The notes under the pieces were generated by a model. The model was given only the letters and a program-made list of their open reading frames with translations. It did no database searches and was not told the origin of the DNA. This document shows positions 8,345-17,836 of a DNA stretch of 45,197 nt, piece by piece. Each line of letters starts with the position of its first letter. Position 1 is the stretch's first letter. Made by a program: the position numbers and the translations under genes. The stretch is from Bacteroidota bacterium (lineage in GTDB: Bacteria; Bacteroidota; Bacteroidia; UKL13-3), in assembly GCA_947453415.1 (NCBI GenBank), contig CANGGG010000016.1, forward strand, positions 1 through 45,197, in the 5' to 3' direction.

Positions 8345-9748
8345 ATGTCGGATACCGTAAGAATACGAAAGAGTAGGTTATTAAATTTAAAATTAGTTTC
8401 ATTTCTATATTTAATTTTTATAGTTTTATTCTTTTTTTCAACCTCTGGAAATTATTTAAAGTTTTTTGGTCCGTTTGCCAATTCACAAAATGAACTCAAC
8501 GAAAGGTTAAAAGAAAAACTTTCAGATTATAAAGTAACTAATTCTAAAAACGCTGCTTTTAAAGCCAATACATACGAGGCTTTGAAAGAAATAAGTGTGC
8601 TAAAAATTCTTTTACAAAAATATTTTACAGAAAAAAAAGTTAAAGAGGAACATTTAAAAGACTCCAAGTTTTCATCTTATATAAAATCAGAAGGTCATAG
8701 TTTATTGAATTTACAATCACTATTACAAAACTTTGTAAACTATTATGAAGGATCTGAAAAAGAAAAATTGGAGTATGAATTTGGGTTAAGAATTCCTAAA
8801 AATAAAGAAAGTAAAAATTTAAGTCAAACTTTTTTTTACAATGCACCAAATGGATTTATTGAAACACTATTGAATCACTATGAATCGGTTATTTTATATA
8901 ATTCTTTTGATTATTTGAAAATCAAAAATCAAAAAATCAATATTTCAATGAATGAAATATTGAAGGATTCTTCATTCATTAAAAGTTTAAAAAAGACTTA
9001 TTATTTAAATGAAAATGTGGTTTTTGACTTTTATACTAGTAAAAATATAATACCAGAAGTATTAATTAATAATGTAGCATATCAAGTAAAACAAGTTTCA
9101 AATTTTCACTATGTATTAAATTGGAAGGCACAAGAAGTGGGTAAATTTGAAATTTCTGCAAGAGTAAAAGATGAAAAAATATCTCATGCTTTTAATGTTG
9201 AAAATCCCGACATGCGTTTTTTTGAGGATGAAAATGATATGGTTTGTTTTGTTGACCAAGAAACCTCACTTTCACCAGACTTTTCTAGTTTAAAAAATGT
9301 TCCGAATTTAAACTTCACATCAATAAATGCAAAGGTAAAATTGGAGAATAATACATTAAAAATTACGCCTGAAAATGAAGGATTTTTTACATTGGAACTA
9401 AGATCAGGAACAACAGTATTATGCAATAAAAAAATGTTTGCTCAGCGAATAGATTTACCAAAAATAGTTTTGAAAAACATGGCCGGACAAATATCTACAA
9501 TAGATGATGTTCATTGCTTAGAATCAGAAAACACAAATTGGCAAGTAGTAAATTTTAATTTGACAATTGCATTTCCAGACGGAAAAATGGAAACAATAAA
9601 AAGTAATACTCGTTTTTTAAGAAATGAGTTGAGAGATATTGAAGCAAATTTACCTAAAGGTTCAACTTTGATTTTTGATAAAATCAGGTTATTAAACAAA
9701 GATGGTATTTCAACTATTATGGGTTCACCAATATTTATTTCAAGATAA
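8345..9748 (+). CDS. GldM-like periplasmic motor shaft protein, paralogue A
   Basis: A 467-residue protein with a short basic cytoplasmic N-terminus (SDTVRIRKSRLLNLK), one membrane helix (VSFLYLIFIVLFFF, about 18-31), a helical periplasmic section to about residue 195, and beta-rich domains to the C-terminus. The order matches GldM, whose shaft crosses the periplasm. LKLVSFLYLIF aligns with the GldM stretch I recall as RQKMINLMYLVF, and NAPNGFIETLLNHYESV resembles the end of GldM's first periplasmic domain. At the position of the GldM membrane-proximal Arg this protein has Asn14. Its stop overlaps the start of paralogue B by one base, indicating translational coupling. Overall sequence is too divergent to call it GldM itself. 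Confidence 0.75.
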   Translation: MSDTVRIRKSRLLNLKLVSFLYLIFIVLFFFSTSGNYLKFFGPFANSQNELNERLKEKLSDYKVTNSKNAAFKANTYEALKEISVLKILLQKYFTEKKVKEEHLKDSKFSSYIKSEGHSLLNLQSLLQNFVNYYEGSEKEKLEYEFGLRIPKNKESKNLSQTFFYNAPNGFIETLLNHYESVILYNSFDYLKIKNQKINISMNEILKDSSFIKSLKKTYYLNENVVFDFYTSKNIIPEVLINNVAYQVKQVSNFHYVLNWKAQEVGKFEISARVKDEKISHAFNVENPDMRFFEDENDMVCFVDQETSLSPDFSSLKNVPNLNFTSINAKVKLENNTLKITPENEGFFTLELRSGTTVLCNKKMFAQRIDLPKIVLKNMAGQISTIDDVHCLESENTNWQVVNFNLTIAFPDGKMETIKSNTRFLRNELRDIEANLPKGSTLIFDKIRLLNKDGISTIMGSPIFISR

Positions 9749-11100
9749 TGTCAGAATATACCCGAATAGCAAAAAGCAAAAGACTGAGGTACAAAATTAT
9801 TCAGTTAATGTATTTAATATTTCTGATATTATCAGTCATTCAAATTCCCTCAGATTGGATTTCGGTAAATGGATACATTAATAAATATATTGAAAGACCA
9901 GCAGCTGATTTTACTGACCCAGTTTTAGAACAAGCAGCTAAAGACATTGATGCATTTGAAGTTTTGTATTTAGAAAATGTTTTATTAGACAATAAAACTA
10001 AGCAGATTAAAGAACCTAATTCTTATACAAAATCTGATATTTTTTTAATTAAAAAAAACAATGGTAAAACATTATTTGACATTATTGTTAAACTAAATAA
10101 TTGGTCGAAAGGCTTAGATAAAAAAGACAAAAGAAGAATTTATTTTGAGAAACTTTTTAAACTAGACCTTGAAAATGGAATAACAACTGGAGATGAAAAA
10201 GGTTGGATTAAATGGCGTTGGAAAAATGTACCTGCAATTATTGCAAATAATTTTATCAAAGAATTTAAGCTAAGGGTATTATTGATTAATAAAAATGTGT
10301 TTAAAGAAATAGAATCTCCAAAACCATTGATAACTTTCAAATCAAATATTTCTAAAATATATGTGAACCAAGAAGTTTATTTATCTTTAAGAGGTGATTC
10401 TATAAAAACAATAAAAATTTTAAACAATAACATTGAATCATTTGATTATAAAATTATAGGTATAGACAGTGTGTTTTTTAAACCAACTGTAGCCGGAAAT
10501 TATACCATAAATATTAACGATGAGGAAATTCCTTTTGAAGTTTTTCCTGTATTTTTTCCAAGAAAAGAATCAGTTCCTTTAAGACTTTGTTTAAGTGGGG
10601 TAGATTATAAATTAGAAATTGGAACAAGTAACGCTAAAGGAGAATTAAGTGTAGAAGGTGACGAAAATGCAAAATACATAAGTGAGAAAAATGAAATAAA
10701 TTTCAATATATCACAGGAAGGATGGAATGAAATAAAATTAACATCGAAAAAAGGATTGATATTTCATGATTCCGTATTTATAAAATCAATTCCAATACCA
10801 AAAGTTAGCATCAATGAATTACCTTCATTTAGTATCAATAAACAACGTTTAAATACTTTAAAATCCTTTCATTTAATTGCATCGCACCCAAGTATAAATG
10901 CCAATATTTATTCAGTTGAAAGTTTTAAAGTTAGGTGGGTAAATTCGAATCCATTTGAAGAAAAAATTTCAGATTCAAAAGTTCAAATTACTGACAAAGA
11001 TACTGAAACACTTAAGTACATAATTATTCATTCAATCAATATTAGAATGGGTAATAAAATAAAATCATTAGAACAAACTATTATTATCCCTATTTTATAA
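9748..11100 (+). CDS. GldM-like periplasmic motor shaft protein, paralogue B
   Basis: A 450-residue protein with the same plan as its upstream neighbour: basic N-terminus (SEYTRIAKSKRLRYK), one membrane helix (IIQLMYLIFLILSVI, about 17-31), a helical periplasmic section and then beta-rich domains. RYKIIQLMYLIF is the closer match to GldM and keeps Arg14 where paralogue A has Asn. NVPAIIANNFIKEFKLRVLL corresponds to the end of the first periplasmic domain. The two proteins share little beyond the N-terminal 25 residues. The start codon overlaps the preceding stop (TAATG). Two different GldM genes in tandem imply a heterodimeric shaft, unlike the single GldM of the T9SS. Confidence 0.75.
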   Translation: MSEYTRIAKSKRLRYKIIQLMYLIFLILSVIQIPSDWISVNGYINKYIERPAADFTDPVLEQAAKDIDAFEVLYLENVLLDNKTKQIKEPNSYTKSDIFLIKKNNGKTLFDIIVKLNNWSKGLDKKDKRRIYFEKLFKLDLENGITTGDEKGWIKWRWKNVPAIIANNFIKEFKLRVLLINKNVFKEIESPKPLITFKSNISKIYVNQEVYLSLRGDSIKTIKILNNNIESFDYKIIGIDSVFFKPTVAGNYTININDEEIPFEVFPVFFPRKESVPLRLCLSGVDYKLEIGTSNAKGELSVEGDENAKYISEKNEINFNISQEGWNEIKLTSKKGLIFHDSVFIKSIPIPKVSINELPSFSINKQRLNTLKSFHLIASHPSINANIYSVESFKVRWVNSNPFEEKISDSKVQITDKDTETLKYIIIHSINIRMGNKIKSLEQTIIIPIL

Positions 11101-11102
11101 TT

Positions 11103-13148
11103 ATGAAAAATATAAATTTTAAAATTTTAATACTTATAATTATTGGATTTTACATAAATCCATTATTTGCACAAGACACAATAAAACTAACTGAATCAAT
11201 GGCAATAGCCAAAGGCTCAACTTATACTTTAAAAGCGGGAACTGTGCTTATAATAAGTCCAAATGTTAGAGTAATCATAGAAGGAAGTATGGATTTAAAC
11301 GGTACAAAAGATCAACCTATTCAAATTATTTCTGAAAACACAAAAGATGCAGGTGAGGGATTTATTATAAAAAGTAATAACTATTTGGCAACAATCAATT
11401 TGAGTTATGTGAATTTTATAGGATTAATTCAACCCATTAGATTTGACCCATATTGGTCAAGAAAAAATGTAAGCATTGACAATATAAAAATTTCAAAATC
11501 TAACTTTTATGAACCTATCATTTATGTTTCTACACCTATCATTGATTTGAATAAAAACATAAGTAAAATGACTATATCAAATAGTTATTTTTATAACAAT
11601 AATGCAGGAATAATTATTGAATCGGCTGGTAATGTAAAAAATGAAATTAGCATCAATAATTTGGGATTTTATGAAAACAATATAAAGGGAATTGATAGTA
11701 CATTGGGTATGTTACACATTGAATTAGCTAAGCCATTTTACACTAAAAATTTAACTATAAATAATTTAGCATTTAACAGAAATTCTTCTACAAATGGATC
11801 AATTGGTATGTCTGTTACAGGTAATCAAGATACAATTTCTATTGATAAAATTTATTCTTTCCATGCTAATCGTCCTATTTATGATAATCAAAATGACTTA
11901 AGACTGCCTTTTATTAAAACTACAATTTCTGATTTAACAAATTGGCCAAATGAAACTAACTGGATAAAAAATATAAAACATCAAGAAGATACTATAAATT
12001 TTTATGCTTTAAAACCATTAAATATTACTCAATTATTAGATTCAAATGGAAATACCATTCCATTTACATTTAATCAAAATGGCGAAAAAACTCAAGTGTT
12101 TTACAACCAAAACTTTTCATATAATGTAATTCCCAAAAAAGCAGTTGTTGATAACAAATATACTGTAAATATTCCCGCTCCTGATTATATAAAAGACTCC
12201 ACAAGAATAAAATTTTTAATTAAGCAACAAGAAGGATTATGGATTCAGTCGAAAGATTTTTATTTTCCATTTGTTAAATTTATTCCAACATTTGAAGTAT
12301 TGATGTGGGGTGGATTGTCAACTATTTTTTGTGATGTAAAAACGAAATGGGGACTTCCTGGCTCCATTGATTGGTCTGGTGGATTTGGATTACAATACAA
12401 TTATTCTAAAAAAATATCTTTTAATGCTAGTTTTTATATGTTTAGTCTTTCTGCAGGAAATCCCTCAGCGGCATTTTACAATGCTAGAACTGCTACAATT
12501 TTATATAATGATATTAACAAAGGCTTAGTTTACCAAAAAAGCAGTTTTGAAAACAATTTTATAACTGATATGAAATCATTAGATTTTAACATGTTATGGA
12601 ATTTAAAACCTTTAAACAATTATGAATCTGTAAAGTCAGACAAAGTTACGTTTACACCTGTTTTAGGGTTTGGTGTAACAGTATTTAAGTTTGACCCTTA
12701 TAAAAATTTATATTATACCATGAGTACAGATAGTGTTATAAAAGTAAGTTTAAGAGAATTAGGAACAGAAGGTCAAAATTTTAATGGGCAGGGGCAATAT
12801 GTTCAATATGCAGCTGGATTAAATTTATTGGCACAAATTAATATGAGTTATAAAAAATTTCATTTAAAAGGCGACTTGAAATTTGTATATACCTTTACAG
12901 ATTATTTGGATGATTACAGTAATGGGAAATTATATGGCGGTGATTATAACAAATGGGTGGAAACGAATAATGGAAGGTTAGATGACCAAATAAATGTTTT
13001 TAATACTAATAGAGAACTTAAATCGTATTTCCCTGAATATAATGTAGTTTCAAAAAGAACATTTGATATTATTACAGATACTTATTTACAATTTCATTTT
13101 GGAATAGGTTATGATATTGGAACTTTAAAAAGTACCAAACATAAATAA
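11103..13148 (+). CDS. Exported beta-helix protein with C-terminal outer-membrane barrel
   Basis: A 681-residue protein starting 2 bases after paralogue B. The signal peptide is about 1-22 (ILILIIIGFYINPLFAQ). YTLKAGTVLIISPNVRVIIE opens a right-handed parallel beta-helix (about 25-290) rich in IxISNSYFYNN-type rungs. A linker domain follows (about 300-395). The last 280 residues alternate aromatic/polar strands with Gly-rich turns (GGFGLQYNYSKKISFNASFY; VQYAAGLNLLAQINMSYKKF; LQFHFGIGYDI), as in an outer-membrane barrel. No T9SS C-terminal domain is seen. Position suggests it is the outer-membrane partner that the GldM-like shaft contacts. That role is inferred; no homologue is recognised by name. 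Confidence 0.8.
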   Translation: MKNINFKILILIIIGFYINPLFAQDTIKLTESMAIAKGSTYTLKAGTVLIISPNVRVIIEGSMDLNGTKDQPIQIISENTKDAGEGFIIKSNNYLATINLSYVNFIGLIQPIRFDPYWSRKNVSIDNIKISKSNFYEPIIYVSTPIIDLNKNISKMTISNSYFYNNNAGIIIESAGNVKNEISINNLGFYENNIKGIDSTLGMLHIELAKPFYTKNLTINNLAFNRNSSTNGSIGMSVTGNQDTISIDKIYSFHANRPIYDNQNDLRLPFIKTTISDLTNWPNETNWIKNIKHQEDTINFYALKPLNITQLLDSNGNTIPFTFNQNGEKTQVFYNQNFSYNVIPKKAVVDNKYTVNIPAPDYIKDSTRIKFLIKQQEGLWIQSKDFYFPFVKFIPTFEVLMWGGLSTIFCDVKTKWGLPGSIDWSGGFGLQYNYSKKISFNASFYMFSLSAGNPSAAFYNARTATILYNDINKGLVYQKSSFENNFITDMKSLDFNMLWNLKPLNNYESVKSDKVTFTPVLGFGVTVFKFDPYKNLYYTMSTDSVIKVSLRELGTEGQNFNGQGQYVQYAAGLNLLAQINMSYKKFHLKGDLKFVYTFTDYLDDYSNGKLYGGDYNKWVETNNGRLDDQINVFNTNRELKSYFPEYNVVSKRTFDIITDTYLQFHFGIGYDIGTLKSTKHK

Positions 13149-13152
13149 ATTA

Positions 13153-13674
13153 TTACTGATTTATTATCAATTCTTTGTTTGGATAAGTAAGTTTTTCAGT
13201 ATAGTTATTGTTGTTCCATTTAAATTGTACCAAATTGGTTTGATCAGCGCTGAAATCGTATAAAATTGAATTAATAATTTTAGTGGTTTTAAATTCTTTT
13301 TTGTTTAATGTTGATTCTAGATAAATCCAAACTACCTCATTTTCAATTTCAAATCCAACTAAATTTAATGGAACCATTTTTCCATCCAAATATATTTGCA
13401 AGTGACTATTGATATAATTAAACACCGCATTTTGAACCTCTTTGTTATCGGTAGATTTACTTAAATCAAATTTTATTTTATTTGCTTTTTGCAAAGCACT
13501 TTCCAAATCATCAATGAATAATTTAGAACTTACAGATAGTGTTTTTGAAAAGGTATTTGCCTTTATTTCTGTTAAGCTAAAATAATATTTGTGAGCTGGT
13601 GCAAATGAATAAATTTGCAAGCTAAAAACTATCAAAATAGTTAGTAATTTGATTGACTTTGTTTTAAAATGCAT
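13153..13674 (-). CDS. DUF6702 family exported protein
   Basis: A 173-residue protein with a signal peptide ending near SLQIYSFA. HKYYFSLTEIKANTFSKTLS and SSKLFIDDLESALQK fit the DUF6702 pattern (HxxYxSxTEIxYN...EISxKIFxDDxExAL). In other Bacteroidota I recall this family next to M1 metallopeptidases and HupE/UreJ-like proteins, both of which lie downstream here, separated by the giant T9SS substrate. Its 3' end is 4 bases from that of the beta-helix gene, with no obvious terminator between them. Function unknown. Confidence 0.8.
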   Translation of the reverse strand: MHFKTKSIKLLTILIVFSLQIYSFAPAHKYYFSLTEIKANTFSKTLSVSSKLFIDDLESALQKANKIKFDLSKSTDNKEVQNAVFNYINSHLQIYLDGKMVPLNLVGFEIENEVVWIYLESTLNKKEFKTTKIINSILYDFSADQTNLVQFKWNNNNYTEKLTYPNKELIINQ

Positions 13675-13828
13675 GTTGACGAAAGTAACTGTTAATTTTA
13701 AAAATTAAAGAATAAGTTTGTTCAAAAATGATGGTTTTTATCAAATACTTTTTATTTTTTAATAAAAAATTACAATAAATTTAAGCCTATTTATTAGCAT
13801 TTAAGAATTTAAAAATATTAATTGCAGG

Positions 13829-16800
13829 GTGGAATTTATACTTACAAATAAACTAAATAATAAAAACTGGAGGTGTCAATTAATTGCTGCACTGTTTTTA
13901 TTGTGTTTTGTTGGTAATAATTTAGCACAAAACTTAGTAACTAATGGAGACTTTGAAAATTATTCTTCATGTCCAAGTAATTACGCGCAATTCACAAGGG
14001 CAACGGATTGGTTGCAACCTGCACCAGGAACACCCGACTACTTTAACACTTGTTCTGTCAATGTAAATCCATTTAGTAATTTAGCAGGATCAGAACAACC
14101 CTATTCAGGTAATGGATATGCTGGAATTATTATTACAAATGCTACAGGCGCATACAGAGAGTATATAGAAACAAAATTAACTAGAACATTGATTGCAAAT
14201 AGAATATACTATTTTGAAATGTATGTAAGCTTAGGCGATTCTAGTAATTATGCATCTAATAAATTTGGTATTTATTTTTCAAATGATTCTACTTATTCCG
14301 ATAGTACTAGAATTGTAAAAACACCTCAAATTACCACACTTAATTCTTCCTTTTTTTCAAAAAATGGATGGACAAAAATTTCAGCAATTTACAGAGCTAT
14401 AGGTGGAGAAAGGTTTATTACAATTGGTTGTTTCAATCCTACCAATTCACCAAACTTAATGACCTATGTTGGCGGTGGTGGAACTACTGGAACTTTTAGC
14501 AATATTGCCTATTATTATGTTGACGATGTGTCGCTTATTGACCCAAGTTGCGATTCATTGCCATTGAACAGAATTACCAGTCAAACTATTCCGGTGTGTA
14601 GTAATAATCAATCGTTTCCTAAAACTTTAGTTCCAACCCATTCCTTTTATAATTATCTATGGTCTGACAGTACTCGAAATAATTATAATACAGTAAATGC
14701 GGTAGGTAAATATTACGTTTATACTTATACCAACAATTGTCCTTACGTTGATACTTTTAACGTAGTATACACCCCCGCTCCAACTTTAGACTTAGGTTTT
14801 GACACCATGTTATGTAGTGCTAGTTCATTTTGTTTAAAGCCCACACATAGTTCCAATATTAATTATTTATGGTCGAATAATTCTACTGATTCCATTTTAC
14901 AGGTTAATAATAATGGAAATTATTGGCTAAAAGTTACCAATGCAGCGGGCTGTTCAACCAATGATTCAATAAACATAAACTTTAATATTATTCCTAATGC
15001 CCTTGGCAATGACATTGATTTGTGTAGCAATGCTTCATTTCCAATAAAGCTTTCAGCAAGTAAGTCATATGCAAACTCCTATTCATGGTTTAATAATTCC
15101 ACTGATTCAGTAGTTTATGTAAATGATACTGGAAATTATTGGGTGCAAATTACAAAAGGAACATGCAGCATTATAGATACTGTAAACATTAAAAACACTT
15201 CCGTACCTGCATTCATTTTAGGAAATGATACCACGTTTTGTAAAAATGCTATTTACAGTTTAACAGCTCCAATTGCTACTAATTATAATTGGTATTTTAG
15301 CAGTAATATAAATAATCCCAATTTTACATTGGTATCAAATAATCAAAATAAAATGGTTACTCAACCAGGTTTATATTTATTAGATTGGAAAAAGAATACT
15401 TGTACTAAAAAAGATACCATTAAACTAGAAACAAGAAATGAACCTATTGCAAACATAGGACCCGACACACTTTTATGTTTTAATTCTTCCTGTATTTTAA
15501 ATACTCATAATTCAAAACCTGGCGTTAACTATTTATGGCAAAATGGCGATACAAGTTCCCAGCAATTGGTAACTACTCCAGGAACCTATTGGGTAAAAGT
15601 AAGCGACAATATTTGCACTTATTACGATTCTGTGAAAGTTACAAAAGAGGGTGAAATAAAAATAAACCTTGGAAAAGATACCGTAATATGTAATAATACT
15701 TCATTTGAAATTACTCCAACTTATTTAAATGCAACAAGTTTAAAGTGGTATAACAACGCACCTACTTTTAAATTAACAGTAAACAGTTCTGGTAACTATT
15801 GGATGATAGCATCAAAAGGTTATTGTAAAAGTTACGATACCATTAATGTTCAATTCAGTACCACACCAACCATAAATTTAGGTCCTGATACCACCTATTG
15901 CCTCGGGCAAAGGTTTAATTATCATGTAAGTTATCCGGGTGCAACATATTTATGGAATAATAATATTACAGATTCATTTATCAATTCAAACACCAGTGGA
16001 ATATATTGGGCAGAAATAAATAACAAGGGCTGTAAAGCGCGCGACTCAGTTAATGTGACCATATTCCCACTTCAAAGTCTGAACCTTGGAAATGATACTA
16101 CCCTATGTGAAGGCGATGTATTCTCGTTAAATATCATATCATCAAATGCTACAAATTATTTATGGAATACCAATGAAAATACTACTACCATTAAACCCAC
16201 TTCCACAGGAATTTATTGGGGCGAGGCAAGTGCTTTATATTGTAAAGTTAGAGATAGTATCTTGGTAAATTTCAAACCCTCAGCAAAAGTAAATTTAGGT
16301 GAAGATACCATTATTTGTAGCAATGGTAACTTAGTGCTTGATTCAAAAATAGATTCAGCTACCTATTTATGGAACGACAATTCACGCAATAAAACGAGAA
16401 CAGTAAATACACTAGGATATTATACAGTAAAAGTAACAAAAAATGGTTGTACCACACAAGACGGAATAGCTGTTAATACTCAAGATCCGCCAATGTTAGA
16501 ACTTGGAAACGACACCACATTGTGTAATGGTTATAATTTAGTTTTACAAGCAAATGTAAATGCTGTAAATGAATATTTATGGCAAAACAGTTCAAACCTT
16601 CCTTACTATAATGTTACTGAAAATGGAACTTATACCTTAAGAATAAAAAAAGACTATTGTTATGTTACCGATTCTATTAAAGTAAATTATGTAAACAAGG
16701 AAAATATAAACCTTGGAAATGATGCTGATTATTGTTTCAATAGTCCTCTTGTTTTAAAAGCAAATATCAACGCTGCTACCTATTTGTGGCAAGATGCTAG

Positions 16801-17806
16801 CATGCTTGATTCGCTGGTGGTTAAAGAGCCTGGCATTTATTGGGTTGAAATAAATAGTGCTACATGTAATGTGAGAGACAGTATCATATTAACGCAAAAA
16901 ACATTGCCAATTATTGATTTAGGAAGCAATAAAAATGTTTGTATCAACGACACCATTCGATTAAATGCTCAGAATAATGGTGCAACCTATTTATGGGAAG
17001 ATTTTTCAACGAATCAAATCCACCCTATTAAAGCACCGGGATTATTTTATGTAACTGTAAAAAATAATGTAGGTTGTTTGGCTTCCGATTCTATTCAGCT
17101 TGACACATTTGCTGCTTTTAAAACAAATATGGGTAAGGATACTTTTGTTTGTGAAGGTGGTACCTTAAAACTACAAGCTGAACAAGGTTACAAAGGGTAT
17201 GTGTGGCAAGACAATTCAACTTTACAAACCTTTATTGCCTCGCAACCTGGTCAATATTTTGTTAGGGTAACAAACGACAATGATTGCTATGCAACAGATA
17301 CCATTTTATTGTATCAAAAACCAAAACCAATCATTACCATGCCACTTACTTTTAAAGTTTGTGAGCCTGATTTTAAACTCAATCCAAACACTAATTTTAT
17401 AAAGTATTTATGGCAAGATGGATCAACGGCTAAGGATTTTCATGTAAAAAATTATGGCATTTACCAAGTAACTGTTACTGATATCAATAACTGTGAAAAC
17501 ACTGCAAAAACTGAAGTATTGAATTATTGTGAGGGTAAAATAATCATGCCTAATGCCTTTACTCCCAATAATGACAATTTAAATGATGAATTTATTCCCA
17601 TATACAAAAACTTATTATCTATTCATTATAAAATATTTAACAGATGGGGACAATTAGTATTTGAAACCAACGAAATAGGTAAAGGTTGGGATGGAAAAAT
17701 AAATGAAAACATGGCTGCAAATGATGTGTATTTTTATACCATTACCTATTTTGGAAACAATGAAGACACTAAAACTATCAACGGGAATTTTACTTTATTA
17801 AGGTAA
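13829..17806 (+). CDS. Giant surface protein with Cys-paired Ig-like repeats and T9SS type B C-terminal domain
   Basis: A 1325-residue secreted adhesin-like protein with GTG start (13829) and signal peptide IAALFLLCFVGNNLAQ. An N-terminal jelly-roll-like domain covers about 35-245 (NLVTNGDFENYSSCPSNYAQ). Then come 12-13 repeats of about 75-90 residues, each opening with an LGxDTxxC motif (for example NLGNDTTLC, NLGEDTIIC, ELGNDTTLC) and containing YLWxxxST, GxYWVxV and CxxxDSI, so each has a probable disulfide. The C-terminus (IIMPNAFTPNNDNLNDEF, then FNRWGQLVFE and GWDGK) is the gliding-motility-associated CHU_C domain, a type B T9SS signal. Exported through the outer membrane and probably retained on the surface by a SprF-like partner not in this window. 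The ligand is unknown. Confidence 0.92.
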   Translation: MEFILTNKLNNKNWRCQLIAALFLLCFVGNNLAQNLVTNGDFENYSSCPSNYAQFTRATDWLQPAPGTPDYFNTCSVNVNPFSNLAGSEQPYSGNGYAGIIITNATGAYREYIETKLTRTLIANRIYYFEMYVSLGDSSNYASNKFGIYFSNDSTYSDSTRIVKTPQITTLNSSFFSKNGWTKISAIYRAIGGERFITIGCFNPTNSPNLMTYVGGGGTTGTFSNIAYYYVDDVSLIDPSCDSLPLNRITSQTIPVCSNNQSFPKTLVPTHSFYNYLWSDSTRNNYNTVNAVGKYYVYTYTNNCPYVDTFNVVYTPAPTLDLGFDTMLCSASSFCLKPTHSSNINYLWSNNSTDSILQVNNNGNYWLKVTNAAGCSTNDSININFNIIPNALGNDIDLCSNASFPIKLSASKSYANSYSWFNNSTDSVVYVNDTGNYWVQITKGTCSIIDTVNIKNTSVPAFILGNDTTFCKNAIYSLTAPIATNYNWYFSSNINNPNFTLVSNNQNKMVTQPGLYLLDWKKNTCTKKDTIKLETRNEPIANIGPDTLLCFNSSCILNTHNSKPGVNYLWQNGDTSSQQLVTTPGTYWVKVSDNICTYYDSVKVTKEGEIKINLGKDTVICNNTSFEITPTYLNATSLKWYNNAPTFKLTVNSSGNYWMIASKGYCKSYDTINVQFSTTPTINLGPDTTYCLGQRFNYHVSYPGATYLWNNNITDSFINSNTSGIYWAEINNKGCKARDSVNVTIFPLQSLNLGNDTTLCEGDVFSLNIISSNATNYLWNTNENTTTIKPTSTGIYWGEASALYCKVRDSILVNFKPSAKVNLGEDTIICSNGNLVLDSKIDSATYLWNDNSRNKTRTVNTLGYYTVKVTKNGCTTQDGIAVNTQDPPMLELGNDTTLCNGYNLVLQANVNAVNEYLWQNSSNLPYYNVTENGTYTLRIKKDYCYVTDSIKVNYVNKENINLGNDADYCFNSPLVLKANINAATYLWQDASMLDSLVVKEPGIYWVEINSATCNVRDSIILTQKTLPIIDLGSNKNVCINDTIRLNAQNNGATYLWEDFSTNQIHPIKAPGLFYVTVKNNVGCLASDSIQLDTFAAFKTNMGKDTFVCEGGTLKLQAEQGYKGYVWQDNSTLQTFIASQPGQYFVRVTNDNDCYATDTILLYQKPKPIITMPLTFKVCEPDFKLNPNTNFIKYLWQDGSTAKDFHVKNYGIYQVTVTDINNCENTAKTEVLNYCEGKIIMPNAFTPNNDNLNDEFIPIYKNLLSIHYKIFNRWGQLVFETNEIGKGWDGKINENMAANDVYFYTITYFGNNEDTKTINGNFTLLR

Positions 17807-17836
17807 CTATTTACATAAAAAACGATACTTTTAAAC

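Noticed and set aside
7303-13148. Zorya-like defence system (motor-based anti-phage)
   Set aside because: Zorya uses MotAB-like ZorAB with cytoplasmic effectors. Here the motor subunit resembles GldL, the partners are periplasmic or outer-membrane proteins, and no nuclease or helicase is present.
7303-13148. Ordinary T9SS gldKLMN operon
   Set aside because: The first gene has no lipobox or sulfatase-like GldK fold, there is no GldN, the GldL is short, and there are two GldM-like genes.
13100-13200. Right-hand tRNA-derived attachment site closing an island at 7083-13150
   Set aside because: No copy of the tRNA-Ala 3' end is visible near the end of the operon.
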